Of a stretch of 64,000 bases of DNA, positions 1 through 12,322 are shown piece after piece (position 1 is the stretch's first letter; each line of letters starts with the position of its first letter). The DNA is from Vandiemenella viatica (lineage: Eukaryota > Arthropoda > Insecta > Orthoptera > Morabidae). The translations under genes were made by a program, and so were the position numbers. Under the pieces are notes generated by a model. That model searched no databases. It was not told where the DNA came from and saw only the letters and a list, made by a program, of their open reading frames with translations. The DNA is taken from the NCBI GenBank assembly GCA_031002005.1, contig JARYHS010006964.1, forward strand, positions 2,604,001 to 2,668,000, written 5' to 3'.

Positions 1-99
1 CAATTGGCTGATTTTTCGATTGTCAACTGACATGCTGTACCTTCTATTTAAGATAGCGTTTTCATTACAGGTATACTTAATTTAATTTTAAATTTATTT

Positions 100-300
100 C
101 ATTTATGCTTCCTTGATTTCAGTAATATTTCACAGCATTTATGAATATTAACAAAAAATTCCTTTATAATATTGGTTCTAAAATAATTTTTCTAGCTATT
201 GCATAACCACCATAGGAGATTTGAGAATTCAGCTGCCAATATTATGAGAAAAAGTAATATGGGTTAGTGCCCTCATATTGTTTGATTAAGACCATTACCA
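100..300 (+). repeat. Diverged direct repeat, copy 1 (partner 2300-2510)
   Basis: The stretch containing CTAGCTATTGCATAACCACC and then GAATTCAGCTGCCAATATTA matches 2430-2475 (CTAGCAATTGCATAACTACC, GAATTCAGTTGCCAATATTA) with point differences and small indels. The two copies lie about 2.2 kb apart in the same orientation. No coding capacity is visible. This may be a local tandem duplication or two copies of an unrecognised dispersed repeat. Confidence 0.55.
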
Positions 301-1132
301 TTACTACCATTACTATTTATGCAGCTTTTCAGAAATAGAAAATATGCCTATATGTTTAAACAAAAAAATCAAGAATTTTAATTTCTTGAAATTATTTTAT
401 TAACAACAAACATAAACTTAAATGTGTTATATAATTGGTTTAACCAATTGCCTTGATTTTAGTTTACACGATTAAAAAAAGGTTTCTGCAAAATTTCAAA
501 TTTTGTACTTTCTACCATTAAAGACCTTATGACAACTTATTTTTAACTATCAATTAGAATAGTACATTAACCTATTGTTAAATAATATTTTCATTTTAAA
601 AATAAATTTTTGTACATAACTATAACAGTTCTATGGAGCTACGAAATTTGAACCATCAAAATTAAATACATTTGAAGAAAATGAAATTTCAATTTCTACA
701 AATGTTTGTATGTGTTAGTTGTACCTACCCCCTTAATGATATTATTTCATGCTTAAGAAATCCTATGATTGGAGAATTAACATGTCTACTATTGTAAAAA
801 TATATTTTCAATTATTACATTGTTAATTTCATGTTGCAATGGAGGATTTCCTATTCAGAATAAAACAGAGAATAGATGATAAAAATGATTAACTGGTGGG
901 GAATTTTTTATTTAATTTTGTTTTTTTAAATTTATTTTTGACAATAATGTTACAAGATCAATAAATAATAGTTATGATTTAAAAAAAAATTGTTATATGA
1001 TTACAGTAAACTTATAAATGGGTAAATTCAATGAAGGGATCAAATGAAATACAGTATCAAATATACCAAACTTGATATCTACAACTGGAAACTTATAGAG
1101 AAATGAAAATAAAGGGAGATAGAATAATTTAA

Positions 1133-1208
1133 AATATATATATATATATACAAAAAATAAAAATAATAAAACAAATAAAGAGGAAAATATATATATATAT
1201 ATATATAA
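1133..1208. repeat. Compound (TA)n microsatellite
   Basis: Two TA runs (about 1133-1151 and 1186-1207) are separated by an A-rich segment. Confidence 0.9.
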
Positions 1209-1242
1209 ATAACCGACTGTAAAATGAAATGAGAGATAGCAA

Positions 1243-1605
1243 GTGACAGGTTTAACGTAGGTTTAGGCCAGGGGTGTGTCTGGTGTCAAGGATATGTTGA
1301 TAGGCTAGTTCCCATCTGCGGAGTTCTGAAGGGGTGGTGGTGGTATTTGGAAAAACTCTAATAGCTCTGACTGTGAAACAGGTGTTCAGGTTGTTTGAAT
1401 TATGGAAGTTTGCATGAATTGCCACGGGATGGTCTTGGTCAAGCCTATTCCCTACCCCCCACCCCCCCCCACCCCTCCCGGCAATTCTTCCACTACCACG
1501 CGTTTTCCGCCTGTGCTTCATTCATGTGGCAGGCTCGGATGTGACCACATCTTTCCCCCTGCCATATGTCTCGCCTCCTACATGAGGAAGACTAAAAAGT
1601 CGAAA
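1243..1605 (+). repeat. Unclassified dispersed repeat with C-rich run
   Basis: About 130 bp from 1243 (AAGTGACAGGTTTA... GGATA...GGCTAGTTCCCA) are related to 6884-7012 in the same orientation. The downstream part is GC-richer than its surroundings and has a C-rich run at about 1450-1480. Short open frames on both strands overlap and look like shadows. I do not recognise the family. Confidence 0.45.
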
Positions 1606-1619
1606 TATAAATATCTAAA

Positions 1620-3960
1620 TTGTAATACAAATTATTGATCAGAGATAATATTTAAAATTGATACAATGAATTCTGAAAAAAATTACTTTTAGGCTGTCAC
1701 ATCCTTAAAACTGAAAATTTCGTGTCAAGTGTGTTGTGATTCCTTGAATTGTATCAGAAAGTGGAATCAGAGAAAGCCTGTGATTTTCAAGTCATATAAG
1801 TACTAAATAATGACTGGAGCTTAAAAAAATTGTGCTACTTACTAAATGAAATCATAAGTTACAGAATTTTTGTATACAGTATAATATGAGCATAAAATTT
1901 TACAGTTTACTTTGAAGTATCTCTTAGTTTCACTAATATGTAACTTACCAACCTATTAGTTTCATGAAATGCTTTTACAGTGTACAAGATTATGTTTTAT
2001 GTGTGTGTACAATTTTCTTATGATTTCTGAATTTTTATATTTATGTATTTATATAGTTGTTAAGTAATATCTAGCTTTCTTCTTTAGTCTCTATTAATAA
2101 ATTTGAACTATTGTCAGTATTATATCACAATATGATTTGTTTCACTATAAGAACATAGCCTTTTCAGTAGTGTATTAATACAATGCTCACACATAATATG
2201 CTCAGTGCACTTAGCTGCCTAGAATATCTGAGAAAATTACCAAAGTGGCAGCATTTTTTATGAGAAAGTGAAACGTTTCACCTTAAATTGTTTCATTTTG
2301 GAATCTGTAAGTTTCATTTCATTTATACTTTCTTAATTACACAAATATTTTACATGATTAATTACCAGTTATAAATATTACTTTGAGAAACTGACTGTAT
2401 TCAGACCTTCATCAACAATACTTTCTAGCAATTGCATAACTACCACAGCATCTGAGAATTCAGTTGCCAATATTACAAGAAAGAGAGGTGTCAGCAACTG
2501 CCTATACATTGCTATGTTCCAGATATCTAGTTTAACTGTCACATGGGACTATTATTCATGCTAATAAGAGTTTATACAAACATATAAAGCTATTTTATAT
2601 AGCTGCCATAATATTTAAAAAATGTTATCAATACTGCATGGAATGGGTATTTCATAAGCTGATGTGTGTGTGGATAGTACTGAGCCTGACTGTCTATTAG
2701 TTCATATCAACTAGCACAGCAGAATATATCTCCTCTTAATGATGTACACATCTTGCAATAAAACTGGGCTGGGTATCATTCATGTCAGCATACATAGCAG
2801 AATATATTTTCACTTTAGCTATATTATTTTCAATGTTCACGAGTGCTGACTACTAAAGGAGTTAAAAATATACCTTGAACTGTGTTAAAATAAAATTCCA
2901 AAGGTTTTTAGAACATCATTCCACATGATATCTCTGCTCAGATCTCTCTACCCTGGTGCTGTAAGACAACAGCCTAAGGTAAAATGTAATCTTACAATTA
3001 GCTTCAAAAAATGTCTCACCTGAGTATCAATTATATGATCCTTTTATCTGTTGACAGGATAAACTATAATAGTGTTGTTTATAACCTGCTGATAGATATT
3101 TGGTTCACTGGACTCAAAGATTAACATTGCTGGACCCAAAGTTCAAACACTGAATCAGTACCCCACAGACCTTAAAATTCAATGCATATTTCCTTGTTTT
3201 CCTAATTTTTTCTAAGAATGAACAACGTGAGCATCTCAAATATCCTTCAGAATTATTTCCTGGTAGGAGGTACAAATTTAAATAGAAATTAACTCCGCAA
3301 TAATAAAAATCATTATGTGAATCATTTAATAACTTATTTAATTGCTGCTGAAAATTTAGTAACAAAAACAAAAGCTAACTGATCTCATGAATATCTACAC
3401 ATTCACATTCAGTAATGAAAAATAAGATCTAAATATAAAACTTTTTGTGCATAAACTTGAGACCACCCAACAAGATCACAACTAACATACCTACAATCAA
3501 ATTGATTAGCTATGCCAGTCAAGAGACACTGCCTACCTAGGATGATTGCTATAGTTTCTTAAAACTAACTCTAAAAGTGTGACTCATTCAGAGTGGTCAA
3601 TTTATACCATTTTTCCCAGCAATCATATTACTTTATTTATAACAATATGGTGTTTGATATAGAAACCTCAATTACCAAAAACTGGAACTGGAATTCACCA
3701 GCATTCAAGACTGATACACCACTGATCACTAAGAAGTCGAAACTGGGACAATACAAAACAAAGGAGACATTATTTTTAGTCTCTATATGCCTACATTTAT
3801 AAAAAAAGAAAAGGAAAACTTTCTAATTTGAGAAAAATCCTATATATATACACCTACAGCTACTTTTACTGTATTGCAACATAATTTTTTATTCCAACAG
3901 CAGAAATTGGTGATCTGGTCTAAAACATGAAAAATCTAAAATTAAGATTAGACTGTCACT
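1620..3960. other. Non-coding DNA, probable intron 3 of zinc-finger gene 1
   Basis: This lies immediately 3' (minus strand) of the exon 3 donor of gene 1. It contains the second copy of the diverged direct repeat (2300-2510) and nothing else I can identify. The short open frames at 3114-3371 and 3593-3802 have no recognisable motifs and AT-rich composition. No zinc-finger signature is present on the minus strand, so the next exon of gene 1 must lie left of the window. Confidence 0.55.
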
Positions 3961-3965
3961 CTTAC

Positions 3966-4460
3966 CTTTTCTGCAAAAACGTCCAAGGAAGTTTTGAAGA
4001 TCTGCTAAAGTCCTGATGGTGTTGGAGCCTTGTCAAATCTTGAAAGACTTCTGAGCAATAAATACAGACATACAAGGGACAGGAGACAGCTGTTATATGG
4101 CCAAACACGTGTTTTATTAGAGAATTCCAAGACAAAAATATCTGTGTACAAAAAGCACACACAAGCTGAAATAATGGTTGCTGCTTCAAACTAATTTTGG
4201 TGTTATGGTAAGTCATATGGGTATACAATATTGACAGATCCACAAAAATCTGACCACATCTTTGACAAATATACTGTGGAGTACTGATAAGCAGGTTATG
4301 AGAGAAAACATGTCTTATCAGCAAATCCCGTGAAATGTAAATGTGCAGACATATAGCACATGTGAACTGTAGTGGCCTGATGACTGATGTGTTTTTTACC
4401 ACATCAGAATCCTCTTTGTCATGACACCGAGCAAGGCTATGTTGAAATTTAACTGTTGCA
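3966..4460 (-). CDS. Zinc-finger gene 1, exon 3 (C2H2 fingers)
   Basis: This is the largest visible exon of a C2H2 zinc-finger gene, probably a nuclear DNA-binding protein. A pyrimidine-rich acceptor ending TTGTTCCAG precedes 4460 and a GTAAG donor follows 3966. The 495 nt read open as 1 + 164 codons + 2 nt, and the first base completes the AG left by exon 2. Three fingers with C-X2-C-X12-H-X3-H spacing start FTCAIC, YICQRC and LVCAFC; a fourth starting YVCIYC lacks its last His. The linkers are not the TGEKP type, and the HVF(S/G)H histidine ends recur. The frame reaches a stop only inside the intron, so the protein continues into an exon beyond the window edge. Paralogous to 35529-35927. 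Confidence 0.85.
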
Positions 4461-4750
4461 CTGGAACAAGAAAAAATTAAAGAACAAAGTCACATACAGG
4501 CTCAGGATATAGCAATAACCAATTGCAATTCTATATACAACATAAATGGTTAACTAATACACTTTTTTACTAAGATACAATTGTTATATATTGTGTCCTA
4601 CTATAGAATTATATTACTAAAGCAACTGAATTGTAAAATAGTTAACAAAAAAAGATTCACAAAACATGTTATGAATTATAAGTTGAATTTTATGAAAGCA
4701 TTTCCAATCAAAGATAAGTCTATTCTATTCTATTAATAGTAATATGGCAT
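4461..4750. other. Start of intron 2 region of gene 1
   Basis: AT-rich sequence upstream (minus strand) of the exon 3 acceptor. I see nothing else in it. Confidence 0.6.
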
Positions 4751-4849
4751 TTAATAGTAAGTTGTCTGACAATGAAGAAGAAACATTAAGATACAAGGAA
4801 GCTAATAAAATAGCTAAGTGAAAAATTGCTATTGTAAAGGAAGAAATAA

Positions 4850-6265
4850 TCAAAGAATGGTACAAAAAACCAGAATGAGAAAAATTATAAATAAGATCAC
4901 AAAAGCATAACCTCAGAAGGAACAAGATTCGGGACAGGTAAGAGTAGTGAAGGACAAGAGTGGTAAAATTATACATGAAATACACAGGATAAACATAGAT
5001 GGAGGGATTAATATTTTACGTTTTGAATGCAGAAAACTACAGATAAGAACTAGAAGAAATACCAGAAGTTTCAAGACCATAAATGATGATTGAAAGATAA
5101 GAGATAGAAAATACTGTCAGGGAAATTAAAACAGAAAAAGCACCAAGACTGTAAGATGTATGGTGAAAGGACTGGTGCAGATAATGTGGCTAAAATGAAA
5201 GATGCCTAACAAATACATATCCAGCATACTGATGCCATATACATTAATAAAAGTGATATACTTGAATGTGGCAATTTCAGAGGAATGAAAACTTACCTAA
5301 TGTATCTTGAAAGTGTTTAAAAGAATCCTACACAACAGGCTTTGAAAGGTCATGAACATAAATGAATTCCATTACATGTCTTTAAAAGGAAAGAGTACAA
5401 CAGATCCTTTGTTTACTGTAGGACATTTCCAAGAGAAGACACTGCAAGGAAACAAAAGTCTGTATAATGCATTTATAGATTTGGGGAAGGCCTGTGAGAG
5501 AATACTGTGTGATTGGTGTTCTGGTGCTCTAGCAGGAGAGGAGTTACAGAAAAGATCATAAGTAGGATCATAGAAATGTATGATGGCTCTTTAATATAAG
5601 TGAACACACATAATAGAAACACTAGAGCATTTAGTATGAAAGTAGGCATTTGTCAGAGTTCAGCACTATGTCCATTTCTATTCATGTTGTTAATGGATGC
5701 AAATCAGGGATGATGGTACTAGGGAACTCCTGTATGCTGATAACTTAGTAATCATGGCAGACACTGAAGAACACCAACAGCAGAGTCTAAGGCTGGGGCA
5801 AGAAACACTAGAACAAAAGTGTCTTAAGATCAACACATAAAATAGACTAGGGCTTAACATTATGGTCACCTGAACGTAAGAGATTTATATGACAATTGTA
5901 CGATGGGTTATCCATTGTGGGTCAGAAACATGGGCTTTATGTAAAAAAAAAAAAAAAAATCCCTTTTGAAAGGATGGAAATGAGGATGATAATGTGGCTA
6001 TTGTGTATTTCTCTGAAGGACAGTCTTTGAAATGAAGAGATAAGAAGCTGAAGTGGCTAGTATTAGTGAAGTCACCAGATAAGGAAGATCAAGATGGTAT
6101 TCCTCTGGGAGTAATGAAATCCAGAGAGAGAGAAAGTATAAAGTAGAAGGATCTGGATAAGGACCTCGTGGACACAGGACTAAAAGAAGAGAACTGGGAT
6201 AGGTAGAAGAAAGTCATCAAGACAGCCTACTCCTAATATTGAGAAATTGTATAGAAGGAAGGAAG
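4850..6265 (+). pseudogene. Degenerate LINE reverse transcriptase fragment
   Basis: A plus-strand non-LTR retrotransposon relic. Pieces of reverse transcriptase are readable across frames: an ILECGNFRGMK-like block near 5250-5300, then KGKSTTDPLF..., FIDLGKACERI near 5380-5510 (corresponding to the usual F-x-D-x-x-K-A-Y-D motif with both Asp positions altered), SSALCPFLF near 5650, a short ADN-type remnant near 5735, and the C-terminal RMEMRMIMWL block near 5960. Stops and frameshifts are frequent. It lies in intron 2 of zinc-finger gene 1, in the opposite orientation. The clade is uncertain. Confidence 0.7.
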
Positions 6266-6271
6266 GAAGGA
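6252..6271 (+). repeat. (GAAG)n microsatellite
   Basis: Short GAAG tandem at the junction between two LINE relics. Confidence 0.85.
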
Positions 6272-6274
6272 ACA

Positions 6275-6840
6275 ACTCTTAACAATGACAAAAATTGAGA
6301 GAGCTCATAGGTTAATGAAAAATATCTATAGCAAGAAGTGGCTCTCTTGGTATATCAAGATAAGGCACTACAATACTATAGTCAAAACAGAATGCCTGTA
6401 TGCCAGTGAATGCCTCTCCATGAATTACAAAATAGAAAATCTGGAGTTCTTACAAAGCAGAATCCACTAGAAAGTTACAGACCCAATTGAGATTGATACA
6501 GGATGGAATCTCAGAAGAAACCATGAAGTCCACAATAATGTGTATTGGAGATCATGGATAAAAAGTTGATATTACTCAGATACTTGTACAGAATGGATAA
6601 AAACAGACTAACAAAAGGGTATTGGACAATGTATGGAGCAAGAAGAGAACTATAGCATGGATTAATGAAGCATGTAGAGATCTGAAACGTCCCATCACTG
6701 AGGCCCAGTTGTTAGATATCAATGCGATTTGAAACATGATCAGTAATTTAAAAGGGTTTCAATTTGAAAGAACAGCAAAGACTGGGAGAACAGAGGCAGC
6801 AGCTCAGTGTATGCATGGAACGGGAAACTACAAGAAGTAA
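6275..6840 (+). pseudogene. Second LINE relic, RT C-terminal part
   Basis: A plus-strand open stretch at 6285-6470 reads IRHYNTIVKTECLYASECL, the C-terminal region following the RT domain of a common insect LINE family. Beyond the stop, alternate frames continue with PIEIDTGWNLR-like and EWIKTD-like blocks and end near a SVYAWNGK segment, so the piece approaches the element's 3' end. Multiple stops and shifts show that it is dead. It abuts the previous relic and may be part of the same insertion or a second one. Confidence 0.6.
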
Positions 6841-6883
6841 CTAACACATGATTTTTACTGCAAATTTTCAAACAAAAAACAAG

Positions 6884-7320
6884 TGATAGGTTTAGCCAAA
6901 GTTATGGGATAAGGGATGCCTGCTATCAAGGATACATTGGTATGCTAGTTTCCAACTAGTTCAGAAGAGGTGGTACTATCAGCAAAAGCTCTTACAGCTC
7001 TTACAGCACCCACTATAAAATAATGACATTGTGGAAAGTGGCACAGGTTTCCACTGGAAAGTCAATGTTCTCAGTGTGAACTGTCTGCCTGTCGACATTC
7101 ATCCTGGTGTGCAGGTGTTGAGGCCTATATAAGAAGTGTGCAGTGAAGACACGTAGCTTGGTGAATGAGATTTCTATTTGTACAAGTGGTATATCTAATA
7201 GAAAGTAAATGATCTACTGGTGGTAGAACTGCAACAGACAGTGGAGGCTGGAAGCATGCTGTAAGTATTGCATAGAATAGGCTGTAGGTGACCACAAGCA
7301 AATGATTTTGTGCATAAGAA
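6884..7320 (+). repeat. Unclassified dispersed repeat (partner 1243-1400)
   Basis: The first 130 bp are related to 1243-1400. The remainder, which includes GTCTGCCTGTCGACATTCAT, is richer in GC than its flanks and has no open frame. It may be the 3' tail of a transposon or an old SINE-like unit. Confidence 0.4.
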
Positions 7321-7329
7321 AGTTTGAGT

Positions 7330-9230
7330 GTAATGTTGGTAGGTTTTAAGGATAAGGGATGAAATTTTCAGAGAAAATAAGTTTTGGAGTTAGAAAGTAT
7401 CTGCAAATGGTAAGCATAGAATACTTAGTAGCAATTTGTCAGTAGTGTTCAATGAGTTTCCTTTTCACTGGCACATTATAAAGAATATAATACCTGATAG
7501 TTGATGCTATGTTAATGACAGTACCAAATTACTAAATAATGTGCAAAATTAAATTATGAGCATTGTATGAGTAATAGAAAGATTTGATAACTATAAAAGT
7601 ATTAATTAAATATTTAATTTGTAAATGATAGGTATTTTGAATGGATTTTGTTCTTTGAATGGACTATAAATGAATACAGCTACTAAAACAGCATTGGTAA
7701 TTGAATAAAATTATAATGGCTTTAAGTAAATTAAAATCCATGTTGAAAGAATATATAATGATGATAAAAAGTGAATAGATATTGATAGGTTTAATTTACT
7801 TTAGTAAGATGTTCTAGTCAGGATATGTATATCAACTGTACAACTTGGCATGTATACTGTTCACATTAATATTAGACTGATTTAATTTAAGAAAAAAAAA
7901 ATTAAAACTGTTCCAGAGATGTACTGTTCAGCACCGTGTAAAACATGAAAGATATGTTTTTTTTCTTGTGGATGAAGTATTCAGGTAGGGCATAATTATC
8001 AGCTACCAGCTGCTTATGGCTCAGAATCTTCCACTTTAAGCAGAAATACAGGATGAAAGTAATATTGGTAATATTAACAACTAAGTTCAAAAATGAAATT
8101 TACCAAATACCGAGATGCGACATACAGTATAAGATACTAGCTAACTGTCCTTCCCCTGCTGCATGTGATAATAGTCATAATACTGGCTAAGTGTTTTATT
8201 GAAGATGGTTGATAATAAGAGAAGAGAATCACATCTTCAAAATATACCACAATTGTGACATTATGATGTGTTTTGAAATATCAGAAATTTCTTAAAAAAT
8301 TTAAATTTTTACAAAGTAATCTAACAATAGCCTATGCCAAATTCGATTTTCTGGTATAGTTGGTATTTTGGAAAGATAGAAAATTAGATGTTCAGTGTTT
8401 CTGCATGTTTACAAGACAAAAATACCGGTACAGTAAGTAGTGATTCAGAAATATATGTATGTATTTTTATATCTGATTAATTTAACACATTTATACAGGT
8501 TTCACAAAAAGAAAGAAATAGAAAGGAAAAAAGAGTCATACAGTCACACTCATAAAATTCCTGTTTCCTAAACTTGCACAACATGAAAGCAATTCTGACC
8601 AGAATTCAATAGAAAGTTAATGGTTATGATTTGGCACAATATATATTGTATTAAAAAGTAATAAAATTTTAGTTGATAAAATGCAAATATAAACTACATT
8701 AATATACCCTTCATGACAGTTCTTTCAATGGCTATGGTTTGATAACAAAGCTTTAGTTGATATATAAAAGTATAAACATTTTGCTGGAATATTGTTCACT
8801 ATATTTTCTACATATTGAGAAAGCCTCCAAATAGAAAGTTGCCACCTGATTCACCCCAGTCTCCATTCAATACCTTATTTTGTAAGATCCCTTTTATAAA
8901 TCCACAGCCACAGCATTAAATTCAATTATCCATTTCATCAAGAATAGCTTGCAAATATGAGTGAGACGTACTATTAACTTCATTTTTTTACTTGCAAAAT
9001 TATCACTGAAGCTGCATTTATTTGCAGAACATCTAAGTCATGTTAATCCTACCTCCTTCTGGAATAATTCCACTCGTTTGGCCAAGACCTGATATATTAT
9101 TCCTATTCTTGTGTTTTTGTGTGTGTGCTTTTTATGTGTTCACGCCATGCAACCATCATCTAAGATAAGTGGTAGTTCATTTCACTATCTTATTTTGTAA
9201 TTCCTATTTGCTACTTAGCACCTACTGCTT
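7330..9230. other. Intronic AT-rich DNA
   Basis: Intron 2 of gene 1. I see no coding sequence or recognisable repeat. A short (AT)n run lies at about 9240-9254. Confidence 0.6.
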
Positions 9231-9403
9231 CCTGGTAACCATATATATATATATGTATAAGGTTTTATCATTCATTCATATTAGTAAAAATGGAGCATGT
9301 TAAATTGATAATCTTCATACCAGATTATAGAAAGTATTAATGTTAGAGTGGCATAGATCTGTATGTCGAGTGCTGTAGGTTTAATAACAGGGAACTACCT
9401 TAC

Positions 9404-9459
9404 CTATCAGGAGTGGACAACAGTGCTGGATCCTCCTGTTCAGTGTCTTCCAGCATATT
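9404..9459 (-). CDS. Zinc-finger gene 1, exon 2
   Basis: A 56-nt exon recognised from its paralogue at 46951-47006 and from clean splice sites: acceptor TTTTTTTCAG before 9459 and donor GTAAGG after 9404. It reads 18 codons plus AG, beginning NMLEDTEQEDPAL, an acidic linker. It joins in frame to exon 1 (phase 0) and exon 3 (phase 2). Too short to be found as an open frame. Confidence 0.85.
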
Positions 9460-10836
9460 CTGAAAAAAATATATGTAACGTGCTTGATAATATACTTAAA
9501 ATTCAGGATAAAGTGCTAAAACTATTGAAGATAATTTAAAGAATATAAAAGCACAAAATCTCACACTGAAATTGAACCATAATAATTCATAGTTAAAAAC
9601 ACACACAAAACCTAATTGTTTAGTGTCACCAACCAGCATAACCATTGTAGATCGCAGGACAGATTTAAAAATTCACCAACACAAACAAAATTGAGACTAT
9701 TAAAATGCTTTCATATAGTCTCAAGAATGCCAGATTGTAAGATCATAAAACTCAAGGGAATGAGTTAAATAACAATTGAAAACACAACAGCTGCAAGAGT
9801 TAACAAAATTATTGTTATTAGTAATTGAAAACCATCCATAATTTTCATACCTAGATTATTTCTTAACTCCAGTACGGTAATGAGCAAAATAAAAATTGTT
9901 AAAACATTCAACCATTTCTCTGAACAGAATATCAATATTGTATATATCCCAAAAACACAAATTTTGCAAACATTTTACTTTGTATCCTTAATCTCCAGTA
10001 TCACAATTACATTATATCAAGGGAGATTTAATTCATTATTTTAGTCTAACTGAGAATCACACTTCTTCCTAATGCCACAAACATAAGTAATACGTCTGTT
10101 GGCGCATGTTCTCCATAGTAACAGGACACTGACTGAAGTAAAATCATAGGCTTTAACATACATGGTCAACTAACATTTCCTTCTTTATTTTTTTTTCTGA
10201 TTTTATACAAATTTCTCCCATTTACTTCCATTCTGTTCAACATATGTTTAATAAACTAGCAGTACACTGTCATTACCTCACATCAAACTTCCATCAAAAC
10301 AAGAAAACAACCAACAGGTAATTACAAATTGGTGAACCCAGTAGAATGAGTTATTAGCAGCAAATTGCTATTCAGATAACAATAACTAAACAGAACAAAT
10401 GGCTCGACAGGAATCAAGGCAGAACATGAGCACAGTTGGATGAACTACTGTGATCAATCACAGTGGCTGTACCATGTATCACATAGCGGCAGAAAAAACC
10501 TTCGTTTTCTTAACCTCAAAGCAAAGGTTTCCAAACCAATTTAATACATCGATAAAATTATTGTTAAAAATATAATAAGTGAACAACCAAATTATTCAAA
10601 ATAAAATTCACAGTTTGTGTAAAACAATTTGCTCACTCATTTGGTTGTTAAAATATTACACATTTAAATGTGTAGTGATCATCATAGTATTCAAGTGTCA
10701 ATCACAAGGACAACAACTAAATTGTTCACGATAATCACGATGCTAGTGGTGAAAGTAGCGTCCATATTGTTGTACGCATTAATAAGGAATGGACGAACTG
10801 TACGACTCCATTAGACATAAAAAGTTATGAACCCAC
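9460..10836. other. Intron 1 of gene 1, homologous to intron 1 of gene 2
   Basis: Non-coding, but alignable by eye to 47007-48606: for example ATTCAGGATAAAGTGCTAAA (9503 on) against ATTCAGGATGAAGAACTAAA, and CACACACAAAACCTAATTG in both. It shares the origin of the tandem duplication. No transposon insertion is visible in this copy. Confidence 0.7.
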
Positions 10837-10872
10837 CTCTTCCTTAATACAGACAGCGTGTATTGGCTCCAT
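10837..10872 (-). CDS. Zinc-finger gene 1, exon 1 (start codon)
   Basis: The ATG at 10872-10870 opens 12 codons, MEPIHAVCIKEE, followed by a GTGGGT donor. The same 12-codon exon at 48607-48642 differs at only a few residues, which supports the start choice. The sequence just upstream, GTCGTCAAGAGGAGG, is also shared. IKEE fits the consensus psi-K-x-E for SUMO attachment, common at the N-terminus of insect zinc-finger proteins; the paralogue has N in place of K. Confidence 0.85.
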
Positions 10873-11310
10873 GTCACCTCCTCTTGACGACTAGAGGGAT
10901 GAATGTATAATATTTATGGCAATAAACTCACAGCATGTAGAATGCACTACTCACTAGTTATAACTATTTTTCTACAAAGATGATACATATCTGAGAGGAA
11001 ACATTTCATTACTAAATGTTGTTGTTTATCTCCATTAACCATTGGGTATACTGTTGAACGCGATTTGCTCATTCTGTCGATAGATATAAAATTTTACAGG
11101 TATGCAAAGATTTAATTAAAAAATTATCTGTAAGTATGAAAAATCTCGGAAAAACTTCACTCATTCGAAAATCCAACACATAAACTACTTCCCACTATGT
11201 TTACTTGTAATTCTCATATTAAAACAAAATGGTAAAGTATATAAATGATAACTTTCGTTATTTTCGATGTATTTATAGGCCATTGGCAAAACACCACCAC
11301 TATTTTAGTG
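10873..11310 (-). promoter_or_regulatory. Conserved upstream region of zinc-finger gene 1
   Basis: This segment is related to 48643-49075 upstream of gene 2, including GAGGAA(A/T)CATTTCATT, ATCGA(T/C) elements, CCAACMYATAAAYTACTTC and GTTATTTTCGAT. It should contain the 5' UTR and promoter, but I can name no specific element. Conservation may reflect common descent only. Confidence 0.5.
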
Positions 11311-11630
11311 TTATCCGAAATAGCAATTTATTACAATACATTCATTTTCCATTGATCCCAATATAAGAGACTAGCTCTGTGCGAAGTGGAAAGTTGTCAA
11401 TTTACAGATAAACAATTGCATAACAAAATATTACAGAACATATACAGTCATAGCATACTATGGTACATTAAACAATTCTATAACAAAATAATACATACCG
11501 TACACCAGGAGATGTACAGTCATAGCAATCATGGTGAATTTACTATGTGAGCTACATTTACTCAGGCTATTGGCAGTTATATTGTAGATACCTTAGAAAT
11601 AAATTCTTCGTCAGACTAGAAGGAGTTGCC
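11311..11630. other. Intergenic spacer
   Basis: AT-rich. It contains a short duplicated motif (ATACAGTCATAGCA at 11450 and TGTACAGTCATAGCAATCA at 11512). Nothing else is recognised. Confidence 0.5.
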
Positions 11631-11633
11631 AAT

Positions 11634-12035
11634 TCAAAATTCTTTCATTTTTTTCCCTGAATTTATTATTACATATACTAGACTAATATTTGTTAGAAGC
11701 TTACTGAAGATTTGTATCCCTGAATATCGGACCCATTTTTGAACAAATGACGACGACTCGTAATTCTTTTGAAGATCATTTTTACTTCTAGTGCCATAAT
11801 TGTGTATTTTACTATTTGTTTCAAACAAAGTGTAATTTGTGACTGAAAATGACATTAATGTGTATGTATACTCAGCCACCAATGTTGAAATCCCTAACTT
11901 CTTGAACAGCTCTCTACAGGAATTTCTATTGCTAACCCCACATATAAATCTTATTAGTCGCTTTTGGGCTCTGAACACTTTGTCTGTATGGGTAGAATTG
12001 TCCCAGAATATTATCCCACATGACAATAAGAAGTG
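11634..12035 (-). pseudogene. LINE C-terminal fragment (reverse transcriptase tail)
   Basis: A 130-residue minus-strand open stretch with the order GIIFWDNS, VFRAQKRLIRFICG, SCRELFKKLGISTL and THNYGTRSKN-type blocks. This is the region after the RT domain in CR1/Jockey-type non-LTR retrotransposons of insects. Both ends are truncated and no RT core is present, so it is a short dead fragment. The overlapping plus-strand open frame is a shadow. Confidence 0.7.
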
Positions 12036-12320
12036 AAAATAAGCAAAATGAACTAGCTACCTCATACGGATAGTATATATAGCTGAAATTGTACGAATTG
12101 CAAATGTGGCTTCACCCAATCGCTATAGTAAGTCAGAAACATGTATCTTTTAACGTTTTAATTTGTTCAGTTCTTTGTTCAAAGCACAGTGAGAGTATTC
12201 AGTCTACACGCTTCGCGTACACGACTGATACATGACTCAATTCCTCCACTTCTTTGTCATCATCCTCTCTCGACTATAATGAATTCTCTGTATAGTTAGC
12301 GTAGAGCCACAAAGAAACTA
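12036..12320. other. Spacer
   Basis: No feature seen. Confidence 0.5.
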
Positions 12321-12322
12321 CT

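Larger units (their letters stand above)
1..1240. other. AT-rich non-coding DNA
   Basis: I see no coding region, splice-bounded exon or recognisable transposon here. On the minus strand this would be intron or 3' region of zinc-finger gene 1, whose exon 3 donor lies at 3965-3964. It contains one half of a diverged direct repeat (about 100-300) and ends in TA-rich simple sequence. Confidence 0.6.

Noticed and set aside
1133..1208. TA-rich tract as a replication origin or promoter TATA cluster
   Set aside because: A plain microsatellite explains it.
1252..1638. Small genes on both strands with a Pro/Gly-rich stretch
   Set aside because: The two frames mirror each other over a C-rich run within a dispersed repeat.
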